Source: a virus. Taken from it: a stretch of DNA of 56,804 nucleotides. The stretch lies in the IMG/VR virus record IMGVR_UViG_3300035034_002337, positions 1 through 56,804 of that record; one strand, written 5' to 3'. The translations under genes were made by a program, and so were the position numbers. Shown here piece by piece: positions 44,168 through 53,326 of this stretch (positions within the stretch are counted from its first letter, which is position 1; the number at the start of each line of letters is the position of its first letter). Under the pieces are notes generated by a model that had not been told where the DNA came from, did no database searches, and worked only from the letters and a program-made list of their open reading frames with translations.

Positions 44168-47107
44168 ATGGCAATTCAAGAAGGTGGGCGTTGGAGCCCA
44201 CAAGAAAAAATCGTTAGCCCCGGTGTATTTACACGAGAAAATGACCTCTCGTTTTTACCACAGGGAATTTCAAACATCGGTGGTGCTGTTGTTGCACCGT
44301 TTCCTAAAGGACCAGCATTTTCTCCCACACTAATCGAAAGTATTGGTGATCTGGAAACTTTGTTTGGGGTTGCAGACGGTAAATATTATGGCCCATATTC
44401 TGCAAAAGAGTATATACGAAGTCAGGGACGAGTTACCGTGATTCGCGTTGGAGGATTGGGTGGGTATGTTCAGAAAAACCCATTAATTTTATACGCAACT
44501 GAAACGATTACTGCTACACGTTCCTTGGCAACCAGCAGCCTTACTGGTGCTAAATTAACGTCGTGCACCGTAGAGGAAGTTTCTGGTGATTACACGTTTG
44601 TTGGCTCGTTGCAAGGAAAATGGGTTGACGGAGTAAATGAAGACAGAACTGAGGTAGTTGGTCGTATCACATTTACTGTGCCTGCGATAAGTGCGTCATT
44701 GAACGCTGGACGGTTTGCAACAGGCACAACCAACGGAACAGTTGCGATCACGGACTTTATTCTTCCGTCAAGCGGTGTTGTATCAACTGAAAAGCTTAGT
44801 GTTACACGGTCTAGCTCTGGTGTGTATACACTAACGGGTATTGGTGTAGAAACATTAAAAGTATCTGGACCATACGGCAGCCTAAACTTTGCAGCTGCGA
44901 CACCGAAACCTGACGGTGAAAAGCGTGTGCTTGCTGTGTTAGCAAATACCGCATACGACGTGGGTGAAAATTGGGAAGGATTTAGTGGTTCTGTATTGTC
45001 AACTGTTACAACATTTACTGATAAATTCGACGTATCATTAAAGTCAAATGGTTCCCCAATTGGAACGTATTCATTCTCGATTGATCCAACTAACAAAGCG
45101 TTTATTACAAACGTATTCGGCACAACTCCAACCGCCGGGCAACTACCAGTTGCAACGGGAGTTAGACCTGACGTAGCGTATGTATATAGATACTTCGAGA
45201 ATGCAATGTCCGAGGTTTGGAACGAAATGTCAAATAATGGTAAATGGAAAATTTCGTTAGAAAGCACCGACACGGGTGACCTTTCAATGGAATTTGATGA
45301 TGGTGTTCCCGGAGGTGGCGGCGGCGATAACGACGCAGCTTGGAGTTCGTATGATATTAGCTCTGCACACACCCCATGGGTAACGTCACAGCGAACTGCA
45401 CCTTGGTCAGGAACCAGTGGCACAGCAGTTTCACAATCATTCGAGTTATTTAAGTTTCATACGATTAGTCATGGCACAAACATGAACACTTCGTATAAAG
45501 TTGAAATCTCAAATGTTAAAAATGCAGAAGCAATCGCAGGATCAGAATATCCAGAATTCGACGTCTCTATTCGTGCATATAATGACACAGATCACAAACC
45601 TGTTATTTTGGAATTTTATCCAAAATGTAACTTAAACCCAAACTCGGTCAACTTTGTTGCTAGAAAAGTTGGGGATGCCCACCGTAGAATCAATTTCAAT
45701 GGAAAGGTTATTGAGTTTGGAGAGTTTGGAAATCAAAGTCGGTACGTTCGAGTTGAAATGACAGAATCTCCATATCCACAAGGTGCGATGCCATATGGAT
45801 TTAAAGCGTTTACCACGCCAATTGGTGGAGATTACGCGGAATACATTCCATCTATTCGGTATGGAACTGCGTCAAAGTACAGTCGAAATTTGGGAAGATA
45901 TCCATCGGGTGTGGTATTCAATGCCGCACCAGTGGGTGCAGATGACGAATTATCTGGACTGTATCCAGAAAACGCCGAACGGGACAACAAGCAATACAAC
46001 GCTGCCATCCCCATGAACTCAAGTATCGGAGCCAACGCTGACTTTGACCTAGAGTCTGATGTAGGTGTACAATCTGGATACGACGCCATTAACGAATCTG
46101 ATAACGCAAGACAGAGAAAATTCATTTTTGGATTCCAAGGTGGATTTGATGGTCAATCACCAGCACGACCTGTGCTAACGGGTGATGAAATTACACCAAG
46201 TAATCAGCAAGGATTGAATTGTTTGGATATAACATCGTCTGGTTCGGTTGGATATAAAAATTCTGTGGCAGCTTTGTCTAACGCAGATGAAATTGATATT
46301 AACTTGATCTGGACCCCCGGAATCATCTATAACTATCACCCATACGTCGTAAAGACCGTGGTTGATATGTGTGAATCCCGAGGCGACTGTTTCTATATAT
46401 TCGACACATTCCAAAATCAAGTCGCTGGTGGACGCTCTGTTCAAAACGTAGTTAATAAGGCTGCGGAGTTTGATACAAGCTATGCCGGAACATATTACCC
46501 TTGGGTTAGAATCGTTGACACAAACACGAATCGTGTTATTAAAGTACCACCGTCGGTAGTTATGCCGTCAGTGTACGCTCAGTCAGATAGATCATCCGCT
46601 GAATGGTTTGCTCCAGCAGGACTAAACCGTGGTGGAATCGAAATCGCAAAAAGTGTGGTGGACAAGCTTACCCACACAGAACGTGATATTCTATATGAGG
46701 GACGTGTTAATCCGATTGTTTCGTTTCCCGGCCAAGGCGTTTCCGTTTGGGGCCAAAAAACATTGCAGGTACAGCCAAGTGCATTAGACCGAATAAACGT
46801 TCGTCGTTTGCTTATTGCAGTTAAGAAGTACATTGCTTCGACGTCCAAGTTCTTGGTGTTTGAAGGTTCGACTGCTGTAACACGAAATCGATTCCTAAGC
46901 GTTGTTAATCCATACTTAGAATCAATTCAACAGCGGAATGGCTTGTATGCGTTTCGCGTCGTAATGGATTCAAGTAACAACGGACCAAGTGAGATTGATA
47001 GAAACATTCTATATGGTCAGATTAGCTTGCAGCCAACAAAGACATCGGAGTTAATTTTACTTGACTTTAATGTGCTACCAACAGGTGCAACGTTTGACGG
47101 TGTTTAA
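44168..47107 (+). CDS. 18: Tail sheath protein gp18
   Basis: 979 residues, longer than T4 gp18 (659). The N-terminus has the sheath pattern: ENDLSFLPQGISNIGGAVVA, PFPKGPAFSPTLIES, then the YYGPYSAKEYIRSQGRVTVIRV segment. The C-terminal domain is the conserved one: IYNYHPYVVKTVVDMCESRG, WVRIVDTNTNRVIKVPPSVV, the FAPAGLNRGGI segment, INVRRLLIAVKKYIAS and QISLQPTKTSELILLDF. The extra length is in the middle (about residues 110-620), as surface-exposed variable domains. Sheath rings contract to drive the tube into the host. A terminator follows. Confidence 0.93.
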   Translation: MAIQEGGRWSPQEKIVSPGVFTRENDLSFLPQGISNIGGAVVAPFPKGPAFSPTLIESIGDLETLFGVADGKYYGPYSAKEYIRSQGRVTVIRVGGLGGYVQKNPLILYATETITATRSLATSSLTGAKLTSCTVEEVSGDYTFVGSLQGKWVDGVNEDRTEVVGRITFTVPAISASLNAGRFATGTTNGTVAITDFILPSSGVVSTEKLSVTRSSSGVYTLTGIGVETLKVSGPYGSLNFAAATPKPDGEKRVLAVLANTAYDVGENWEGFSGSVLSTVTTFTDKFDVSLKSNGSPIGTYSFSIDPTNKAFITNVFGTTPTAGQLPVATGVRPDVAYVYRYFENAMSEVWNEMSNNGKWKISLESTDTGDLSMEFDDGVPGGGGGDNDAAWSSYDISSAHTPWVTSQRTAPWSGTSGTAVSQSFELFKFHTISHGTNMNTSYKVEISNVKNAEAIAGSEYPEFDVSIRAYNDTDHKPVILEFYPKCNLNPNSVNFVARKVGDAHRRINFNGKVIEFGEFGNQSRYVRVEMTESPYPQGAMPYGFKAFTTPIGGDYAEYIPSIRYGTASKYSRNLGRYPSGVVFNAAPVGADDELSGLYPENAERDNKQYNAAIPMNSSIGANADFDLESDVGVQSGYDAINESDNARQRKFIFGFQGGFDGQSPARPVLTGDEITPSNQQGLNCLDITSSGSVGYKNSVAALSNADEIDINLIWTPGIIYNYHPYVVKTVVDMCESRGDCFYIFDTFQNQVAGGRSVQNVVNKAAEFDTSYAGTYYPWVRIVDTNTNRVIKVPPSVVMPSVYAQSDRSSAEWFAPAGLNRGGIEIAKSVVDKLTHTERDILYEGRVNPIVSFPGQGVSVWGQKTLQVQPSALDRINVRRLLIAVKKYIASTSKFLVFEGSTAVTRNRFLSVVNPYLESIQQRNGLYAFRVVMDSSNNGPSEIDRNILYGQISLQPTKTSELILLDFNVLPTGATFDGV

Positions 47108-47133
47108 TAAACAAGGCTAGTTTTCTTAATTCA

Positions 47134-47162
47134 GAGGGTTCTTCGGAACCCTCTTTTTTTTT
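47134..47162 (+). terminator. Strong terminator after tail sheath
   Basis: A perfect 8-bp stem GAGGGTTC / GAACCCTC with a TTCG tetraloop is followed by nine or more T. The UUCG loop makes it very stable. It isolates the sheath transcript from the downstream endonuclease. Confidence 0.95.
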
Positions 47163-47215
47163 TGCGTTAGCGGTTGACTTTTCCGGTATTTTGCATATGT
47201 AGTAGTTATAGTTAC

Positions 47216-48967
47216 ATGAATATACATTCTACCAAAGTTCAACAGCCGCTTCTACAGTTCATCGAACGCAACAAAGAGAACTTTTCTATTCAACTTAAAC
47301 GAAAATATCCGCGGTTGTATAGTAAAATAGAACACTTGGATGTAAATAAGAAGGTCGTTGAGAATCTATTCAATCTGATATATGGTTGTGATGCTGAACC
47401 GTGTATAATGTGTGGCTCACCGTGTGCGTTTGATGGATTCGTTAAAGGGTACAGAAAAACCTGTTCAGCTGTATGCAACGGTAAAGCACGAAAGCAGATT
47501 ACACGTGAACAGCGGGTGTGTGTTGTATGTAAAAAAGAGTTTGATGTATTGCGGAATAGACAAAAGCAATGCTGTTCACAAAAGTGTTTGTGTAGTCTTA
47601 TGCAATCCGACAAAGTTAAGCAAAAGCGGTTGGAATCCAATAAAAGATACAACCTACAAAAATTTGGGGTTGAATTTTATAGTCAAACGAACGAATTTTC
47701 AGACAAATTAAAGGCAACCAAGCAGCAGCGATATGGTGACGAAAACTACGTGAATGTTAGTAAAGCCAAAGAAACCAAGTTAAAGCGATACGGTAATGAA
47801 GGGTATGTTAATATAGACCAACATAAACAAACATGTTTGATGAGATATGGAGTGGACAACTTCTCTAAAACACAAAACTTCAAGCAAATCAACTATACCA
47901 AAGTTGCAGATAGGCTCGACCTTAATTCGTTAATCACACCGCTGTTTGATTTTAGAACATATCATGGATCAAACTCTCACTACAACTTTCAATGCAACCG
48001 CTGCCAAACGATATTTAAATATTCGGTTGCCAACGGAAAATTCCCAATTTGTCCTGTATGTGACAAAACCACGCACACGTTTGAGGTGGAGTTGGAAGAG
48101 TTTATAAAGTCGTTTTATTCGTTTCCATATGTTACCAACGATAGATCCATCATCGGCCCCAAGGAACTAGATTTCGTGTTTCCTCATCACAAGGTTGCGG
48201 TTGAATTTAACGGGGTTTATTGGCACTCCGAATATTCGGGAAATAAAAGTAAACGTTACCACATAAACAAAACAAACGCATGTTTGGAAAAGAATATAAC
48301 GTTAATTCACATCTTCGAAGATGAATGGATTTTAAAGAAGGATATTGTTAAATCAAAGCTCAAACACATTCTCTCACACGGCAACGAAAAGGTATATGCT
48401 AGAAACTGTTTGGTAAAGCTAGTCTCACCAAAGGACAAAAATATATTTCTCAATCAAAACCATATTCAGGGAGAAGATAAAAGCTTGGTCAAACTTGGAT
48501 TGTATCATAATGATGTTTTGATTTCAGTTATGACATTTGGAAAGCAGCGGCTTGCACTGGGTAATAAAACGAAGTCTTCTAATACGTTTGAGCTAATTAG
48601 ATTCGCGTCGTCCATACGAACTGTTGGTGGTGCGTCAAAGTTGTTGGCCCACTTCATTAAAGCATATGACCCACATAAAATAGTAACCTATGCTGACAAA
48701 CGGTATAGTACCGGAAATCTATATGAAAAAATTGGATTCACAATTGACTCGATAACACCACCGAATTATTGGTACTTTTTTGTAAATAGTAAAGTTAATA
48801 AACGATGGCACCGTTTCAAATTTAGAAAATCTGAACTTCCAAAACTACTTGATAATTTTGATCCAGTTCAAACTGAATGGCAAAACATGAAAAATAATGG
48901 GTATGACCGAATTTGGGACTGTGGGCATATAAAATATGTTTGGGATCGTGGTTCCACCGCGTCATAA
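47216..48967 (+). CDS. Homing endonuclease, VSR-like (HE3)
   Basis: 583 residues from ATG 47216 (an in-frame TTG at 47174 is unlikely). Same family as HE1. Order: N-terminal Cys-rich segment with two zinc-like pairs (CIMCGSPC, CVVCKKEF), then repeats (KFGVEFYSQ, RYGDENYVN, RYGNEGYVN, RYGVDNFSK), a zinc ribbon (CNRC ... CPVC), nuclease core near residues 315-370 (KELD, VEFNGVYWHSE, IFEDEW) and the C-terminal domain ending NGYDRIWDCGHIKY. It sits right after a terminator, between complete genes, so it does not visibly interrupt one. Confidence 0.85.
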   Translation: MNIHSTKVQQPLLQFIERNKENFSIQLKRKYPRLYSKIEHLDVNKKVVENLFNLIYGCDAEPCIMCGSPCAFDGFVKGYRKTCSAVCNGKARKQITREQRVCVVCKKEFDVLRNRQKQCCSQKCLCSLMQSDKVKQKRLESNKRYNLQKFGVEFYSQTNEFSDKLKATKQQRYGDENYVNVSKAKETKLKRYGNEGYVNIDQHKQTCLMRYGVDNFSKTQNFKQINYTKVADRLDLNSLITPLFDFRTYHGSNSHYNFQCNRCQTIFKYSVANGKFPICPVCDKTTHTFEVELEEFIKSFYSFPYVTNDRSIIGPKELDFVFPHHKVAVEFNGVYWHSEYSGNKSKRYHINKTNACLEKNITLIHIFEDEWILKKDIVKSKLKHILSHGNEKVYARNCLVKLVSPKDKNIFLNQNHIQGEDKSLVKLGLYHNDVLISVMTFGKQRLALGNKTKSSNTFELIRFASSIRTVGGASKLLAHFIKAYDPHKIVTYADKRYSTGNLYEKIGFTIDSITPPNYWYFFVNSKVNKRWHRFKFRKSELPKLLDNFDPVQTEWQNMKNNGYDRIWDCGHIKYVWDRGSTAS

Positions 48968-48981
48968 AATATCACGCTTCT

Positions 48982-48990
48982 CATATTTAT
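48982..48990 (+). promoter_or_regulatory. Late-promoter-like motif, 4 nt before ATG
   Basis: CATATTTAT, spacer AACC, then ATG 48995. Confidence 0.62.
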
Positions 48991-48994
48991 AACC

Positions 48995-49264
48995 ATGAGC
49001 AATACCGACCTAAAACAACTTGACGTGTATATTAATGATTATATCGATAATCATCTTCCACAAAATGTATCAGTGAGTGAATATTTATCCAAGCTCACAA
49101 ACGACAAGAGTTTCGTTAGTAACTTCGAAACAAGCTACAATGAGGAACTTAAAGATGAAGGACGTCGGTTTATCACGTACATCAAGTTGGCAAATAAATA
49201 TGAACAATTGGCTATACTTACATTTGTTGGTGCTGTATTTCTCGCAGGAGCCATTATATTTTAA
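48995..49264 (+). CDS. Small tail-anchored membrane protein
   Basis: 89 residues: a helical soluble part, then a single C-terminal membrane segment (LAILTFVGAVFLAGAIIF). Such tail-anchored proteins sit in the host inner membrane; here the function is unknown. It ends 8 nt before the next ATG. Confidence 0.55.
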   Translation: MSNTDLKQLDVYINDYIDNHLPQNVSVSEYLSKLTNDKSFVSNFETSYNEELKDEGRRFITYIKLANKYEQLAILTFVGAVFLAGAIIF

Positions 49265-49272
49265 GCACACTC

Positions 49273-51081
49273 ATGAAGATTAAGAATTTACTCAGACCAA
49301 CAAAGATTATATCTGAAATTGCAACCAATTCTCACGATTCCATAGCACAGCTATTATCTGATGAGTTTTCAACGTTGGAACATCAGTTAGAAAAGTTTGC
49401 CCCGAGCAGCTTTGGGAAGAATACGGGTGATGTTGTTGATTATACAGAATCACAGCGACGGGATATCCTTGTAATCACCCCAGAATATACTTTTGCGTTT
49501 GATACAATACCCGATATAAATACCAAACAGTTTAAAGAGCGACTTTTCCAATTGTTAGGAACGAATTGGAGAATTGAGGTAGATGTGTCATTACAAGCGG
49601 ATGAGTCTGAGGATGATCAATACACGGCGATTGTCGTTACCGTTGGGTCCAAAACAATTCCCATTACCAAACGACAAGTATTTTATCGGTTTATGGTTTC
49701 ATTGGCACAAAAAGTGAATGATATTGCCAATAAGCTATCAAATAAAAGATTAAATGAAGTAGGTAAGTCTGCAAACAATGACCCTACAAAACAAGAAATG
49801 TTAAATGTTTTAGCAGACACAATGAATACTAATGACGGCTTTAATGATGACGCCGAAGAAGCCATGTTTTGGTTTTCTTACAACTATAACGGTGGACAAA
49901 GTAGTAATTTGTACAAAGTACTGTCATCTTCATCATTTAAACCCGGACGGTTTCAGAGTAAGCCCGACGAGCATTCCATAGTATTGGATATGTATAATGA
50001 GTTAGTATCTCAGTTTGGAACAAAGATCAACGAAATTTTAAACAAGTATGAAGCGATTCCATTAACTGAAAAAACGCTTCGGTATGCGAACGTGCCAGTA
50101 ACTACTTCTAAAGTAGTAAGCCAAACCCCCCAACTAAAAGAATCCAAATCAATGAAATCAAATAAATACTTATTAAACGAACGTATGTTGGGAATGGCGG
50201 GAATCCGAACAATTCCGTCTATCGGATTAATGTCCAATGCACCAACACAGCATATTGCTGAAAATGAATCATCACCTGTTGTTGGTTGGGTCGCATTTTT
50301 TAAGGGACAAAAACTAGAAATTCCAAAAACCGACGAAATAAATGGAATTTGGCCAGCAAAAAAGTACGCGATTCAAAAACTAAAAGTTCCTAAGAATAAG
50401 GAAAGTTTAGTTGCAATCGAACCAGCGTACGAAGATACCATACAAGAAGACCACTTTACGGCAGAAAGCTTTCCGACAGATGAAGCAAACAAAAACGGTG
50501 ATCTAACGTCACAATACATGGCCGAATTGAACGGCCCCGTTCCAGTATCAAAGCAAGGAATTGACGGCTTTCAGTTTGAGGTATACTTTCAAAGCGGCCA
50601 AATCGACGATATAGAAGTTGTTACGGGCGATTTTATTCCAAACGTGTCTATGACCCGTCAGTTGATTGATCAAGGTAACACGTTAGCAGATGCAATTTTA
50701 TCGTCAAAGGGAAAAATGTCGGTTAATTTGCAAGAAAGAATTGGAAACCAACATTCAAAGCAGTTGATTTCCGAGCGAGCCATGGGAATGTTGGGATTGG
50801 TTACTCTAAAACCTATCGGTGGGGTTATGTCGAGCATTCCATTGACGGGAGCAAAAAAGCGAATACATGAAATTGCCTCCGATTTAAGTAGACAGGAACT
50901 ATACAAGTTTCTTCCGATGCTACATTCATCCGTTTTATTGCAATTGTCTGAGAATATTTTAGAATCCGCATCTGGAAAAGAGTGGACCACTATCGTGGAG
51001 GAATTGACAGACTCGTATTTATCGAACGCTGTGAACAAACAAGCAATCAATAAAACATTGCACCAATACGGAATAATTTAA
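49273..51081 (+). CDS. Large unassigned protein with internal repeat
   Basis: 602 residues. The N-terminus (MKIKNLLRPTKIISEI) is a short basic helix. Two similar segments occur near residues 300-325 (LNERMLGMAGIRTIPSIG) and 498-520 (ISERAMGMLGLVTLKPIG), each with I/L-x-E just before Arg. The rest is mixed alpha/beta with no catalytic motif that I recognise. The stop overlaps the next gene by one base. A virion or prohead-core protein is the most likely class. Confidence 0.5.
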   Translation: MKIKNLLRPTKIISEIATNSHDSIAQLLSDEFSTLEHQLEKFAPSSFGKNTGDVVDYTESQRRDILVITPEYTFAFDTIPDINTKQFKERLFQLLGTNWRIEVDVSLQADESEDDQYTAIVVTVGSKTIPITKRQVFYRFMVSLAQKVNDIANKLSNKRLNEVGKSANNDPTKQEMLNVLADTMNTNDGFNDDAEEAMFWFSYNYNGGQSSNLYKVLSSSSFKPGRFQSKPDEHSIVLDMYNELVSQFGTKINEILNKYEAIPLTEKTLRYANVPVTTSKVVSQTPQLKESKSMKSNKYLLNERMLGMAGIRTIPSIGLMSNAPTQHIAENESSPVVGWVAFFKGQKLEIPKTDEINGIWPAKKYAIQKLKVPKNKESLVAIEPAYEDTIQEDHFTAESFPTDEANKNGDLTSQYMAELNGPVPVSKQGIDGFQFEVYFQSGQIDDIEVVTGDFIPNVSMTRQLIDQGNTLADAILSSKGKMSVNLQERIGNQHSKQLISERAMGMLGLVTLKPIGGVMSSIPLTGAKKRIHEIASDLSRQELYKFLPMLHSSVLLQLSENILESASGKEWTTIVEELTDSYLSNAVNKQAINKTLHQYGII

Positions 51082-51401
51082 TGCCGATCTTCAATCCAGA
51101 GCAGTCTACTCCCGAGAAAGACAATTATTTTATTCAACAAAAAGATATTGGTGGTATGGGGTTGTCCAAAATTTCGGTTATGGACGACACGAACCTGTAC
51201 AATATAACAATACAAAACGGCGAAGTAATTGAAGTGTCAACCCCCGATGGAACCAACACATTTGATGTTTCACATATAAACTCGCAATTAAACGCCGGAG
51301 CTACGTTGGGAAGCTCTATAGTAGGAGAAAAAACGTCTGTTGCAGAAAGTAAATTGCAACGATTTATCAAACAAAGTATTCGAACTCATCTATTGAAGTA
51401 G
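51081..51401 (+). CDS. Small unassigned protein
   Basis: 106 residues: a beta-type centre (LYNITIQNGEVIEVSTPDGT) and a basic C-terminal helix (KLQRFIKQSIRTHLLK) that resembles, at the other end of the protein, the N-terminal helices of other proteins here. Linked to the 602-residue protein by a one-base overlap. Confidence 0.45.
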   Translation: MPIFNPEQSTPEKDNYFIQQKDIGGMGLSKISVMDDTNLYNITIQNGEVIEVSTPDGTNTFDVSHINSQLNAGATLGSSIVGEKTSVAESKLQRFIKQSIRTHLLK

Positions 51402-51476
51402 GCGTGGTGCGTTATAGATAAAAGTTAATGATCGAATAACCCAACGTTGTAAATTGAATTAAAATAAAAAAATCTT

Positions 51477-51485
51477 TATATTTAT
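51477..51485 (+). promoter_or_regulatory. Late-promoter-like motif, 4 nt before ATG
   Basis: TATATTTAT, spacer ACAC, then ATG 51490. Confidence 0.62.
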
Positions 51486-51489
51486 ACAC

Positions 51490-52023
51490 ATGAGCAGAAA
51501 AGTATTTATAATGCAACGAAACGTGGACGATACAGCATGGGAAACCAAGACTATATCTGGAACAAACACGCCTCTAATCCTAGACAATTCAGGTGGACTT
51601 GCAACCGGATCGTCTTCCCCTGTAAGCAGACCATATGCGAGTTTTGCGGCGGTTTCTTCTGCCCCCGGCCACTATGACGCAACCCTTGACTTGGCCGACG
51701 GTCCAGATATTTATACATCCGATAACAGACTTACAGGTGAACAAACCGCACACACAGTTAATATAACGCTCACGAATACTGAAAACATCACTAGGTTTAA
51801 CTGGTGGGTATCTCATAACGTAAGCGAAGGCGACTCTGGACCTTTGACTGTTCAGGGTTACCTCAACTCGTTTGTCGGAGCGGATGATGGCATATTTGTA
51901 ACCATCCCATCAACAAAATCAGCACTTTTGCAATTCGCCAAGTTTCCGGGTTCAACGAAATTTGCGTTATTGTCGGAGCCGATAATTTATAATGCAATAA
52001 TAGGACCAGAACTTGTTATATAA
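51490..52023 (+). CDS. Beta-rich unassigned protein, possible decoration protein
   Basis: 177 residues, beta-rich, with YDATLDLADGPDIYTSDN and VNITLTNTENITRFNWWVSH. It has its own late-type motif and terminator, so it forms a single-gene unit, as expected of an abundant structural protein such as a head decoration or fibre protein. No family match that I recognise. Confidence 0.45.
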   Translation: MSRKVFIMQRNVDDTAWETKTISGTNTPLILDNSGGLATGSSSPVSRPYASFAAVSSAPGHYDATLDLADGPDIYTSDNRLTGEQTAHTVNITLTNTENITRFNWWVSHNVSEGDSGPLTVQGYLNSFVGADDGIFVTIPSTKSALLQFAKFPGSTKFALLSEPIIYNAIIGPELVI

Positions 52024-52050
52024 TAATTCACGAATTGCAGCTTTTCCAAC

Positions 52051-52077
52051 AAAACCCCCATTCTTATGGGGGTTTTT
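52051..52077 (+). terminator. Rho-independent terminator
   Basis: AAAACCCCCAT pairs with ATGGGGGTTTT around a TCTT loop, and the T-run follows. It ends the single-gene unit 51490-52023. Confidence 0.92.
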
Positions 52078-52090
52078 CTGTTATTAGACG

Positions 52091-52140
52091 GCAAGCCCAC
52101 CACCTTGCTTTTCTCAATAGCAAGCTAACTGGCTTGCTAT
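52091..52140 (+). other. Two consecutive GCAAG/CTTGC hairpins
   Basis: GCAAG at 52091-52095 pairs with CTTGC at 52104-52108. Right after it, ATAGCAAGC at 52117-52125 pairs perfectly with GCTTGCTAT at 52132-52140. There is no T-run after either, so they are not ordinary terminators. They follow a real terminator in a gap of about 200 nt without a gene; the remainder of that gap holds only the promoter-like motif at 52198. Confidence 0.55.
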
Positions 52141-52197
52141 AGCGACTACTCCAACAAAAACTATAAACCTTCCAACCACAGAAATATAAATTTGAAG

Positions 52198-52206
52198 CAT
52201 ATTTAT
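52198..52206 (+). promoter_or_regulatory. Late-promoter-like motif
   Basis: CATATTTAT 21 nt before ATG 52228; a second, shorter CATATTTA lies closer to the start (from 52215). Confidence 0.5.
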
Positions 52207-52227
52207 GAGTAAGACATATTTAACTTT

Positions 52228-52902
52228 ATGAACAACAGCTATTTCAAATCACTCATTAAAGAAATTTCAACCCACGCGTCAAAAGGCAGAATGATATTTG
52301 AAGCGGACGACGATCAAACAGACGACCCATTATCAACAACTGACAGTGACCAAGCTGACACTGATCCAATGGCTGGTGGTGATCCGTTAGCGGGTGGAGA
52401 TGCCGCAACTGGCGGCTTTGGTGGTATGGATGACATGGGCGGTGATATGGACGGGTTGGGTGACGAGCCAGAAGATGCTGTAGACGCGGCTGAAACGGAA
52501 AAGGTGGAAGCTGAAACCGAAAAAGCAAAAGCAGAGGCAGATGTGGCAAAGGCAGAAGCAGACGCAGCTAAGGCAGAAGCAGAAAAAGAAAAAAGTGCTG
52601 CTGAACGTGAAAAGGCAGAAGCACAGGCCGATGAATTTAATGGAATTGACGTTTTCTCTCGGCCCGGCGTTTCATTTTTGGTGGGACAGCTATTGGATGA
52701 CTATTCAAAGGAAAACAAAGTTGATCAACTGGCACAGCAATTTGTTTCAAAGTTACGGTTAGACGATGAGGGATTCCAAAAATTTAAATCACAGAGCGGA
52801 CCATTGCTAAAGCTTAAAGGGTTTCAGCAGCTTCTTAATCGAATGGAGTCGATGCTACACACAACAGCAGATGATGACATTGAAGCTGCTGTAGAAAAAT
52901 AA
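52228..52902 (+). CDS. Acidic coiled-coil protein, possible scaffold/core
   Basis: 224 residues. It opens with a short helix MNNSYFKSLIKEI and RMIFEADDD, with I/L-x-E-type sites (IKE, IFE). A very acidic Asp/Gly/Ala region follows, then about 50 residues of EKAKAEAD-type repeats (a long single helix), then a helical C-terminal domain. Acidic, helical proteins with gp21-type sites are typical of the prohead scaffold (gp22) or internal core. No capsid gene follows within the window, so the assignment stays open. Confidence 0.5.
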   Translation: MNNSYFKSLIKEISTHASKGRMIFEADDDQTDDPLSTTDSDQADTDPMAGGDPLAGGDAATGGFGGMDDMGGDMDGLGDEPEDAVDAAETEKVEAETEKAKAEADVAKAEADAAKAEAEKEKSAAEREKAEAQADEFNGIDVFSRPGVSFLVGQLLDDYSKENKVDQLAQQFVSKLRLDDEGFQKFKSQSGPLLKLKGFQQLLNRMESMLHTTADDDIEAAVEK

Positions 52903-52918
52903 CTAACAACTTACTAAT

Positions 52919-53326
52919 ATGAAATTACGAAACATAATTGAAGCGTTCGAAAAAGACCGCCCCACGCTAAGTACTGACGAAAAGAAAGAAATATTACAAA
53001 TGATTTCTGAGTACAATGGATTGGGAAAGTCGCTTCAACGACAAGGTTCACTTCCAGACGTAGCCAAAAAATTAGCAAAGATTTCAGAAGCAGCCCGAAA
53101 ACTTACTATGGCTGAACAGGGTGATTGGTTTGATAGTCAAACTATCAAAAAGAATATGATAGCGTTACAAAAGGCATCGGAGGAATTTATTCGCTCTGCA
53201 CAAGAAGCACATATTCACGAACAGCGAATGGTTGCTTTGTACGAAGACGTGGGGCATGTATTGGGGCGTTATTTTAACATAAAAGATCCAATTGAAGATA
53301 TAAAAAATATCGGTGACATCAGCTAA
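52919..53326 (+). CDS. Small helical protein, unassigned
   Basis: 135 residues, all helical (EKKEILQMISEYNGLGKSL..., IHEQRMVALYEDVGHVLGRY). It starts 16 nt after the acidic protein, so the two form one unit. It overlaps the convergent endonuclease HE4 by 8 nt at its 3' end. Possibly a head-assembly protein. Confidence 0.5.
   Translation: MKLRNIIEAFEKDRPTLSTDEKKEILQMISEYNGLGKSLQRQGSLPDVAKKLAKISEAARKLTMAEQGDWFDSQTIKKNMIALQKASEEFIRSAQEAHIHEQRMVALYEDVGHVLGRYFNIKDPIEDIKNIGDIS

Noticed and set aside
44590-45423. Long antisense open frame (277 codons) on the minus strand within the tail sheath gene
   Set aside because: It lies wholly inside gp18, has no recognisable domain or upstream signal, and is explained by codon bias of the sense gene.
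51490-52023. Candidate tail tube protein gp19 (similar size, own transcript)
   Set aside because: I could not find the gp19 pattern in it and it is far from the sheath gene; size and promoter alone are not enough.
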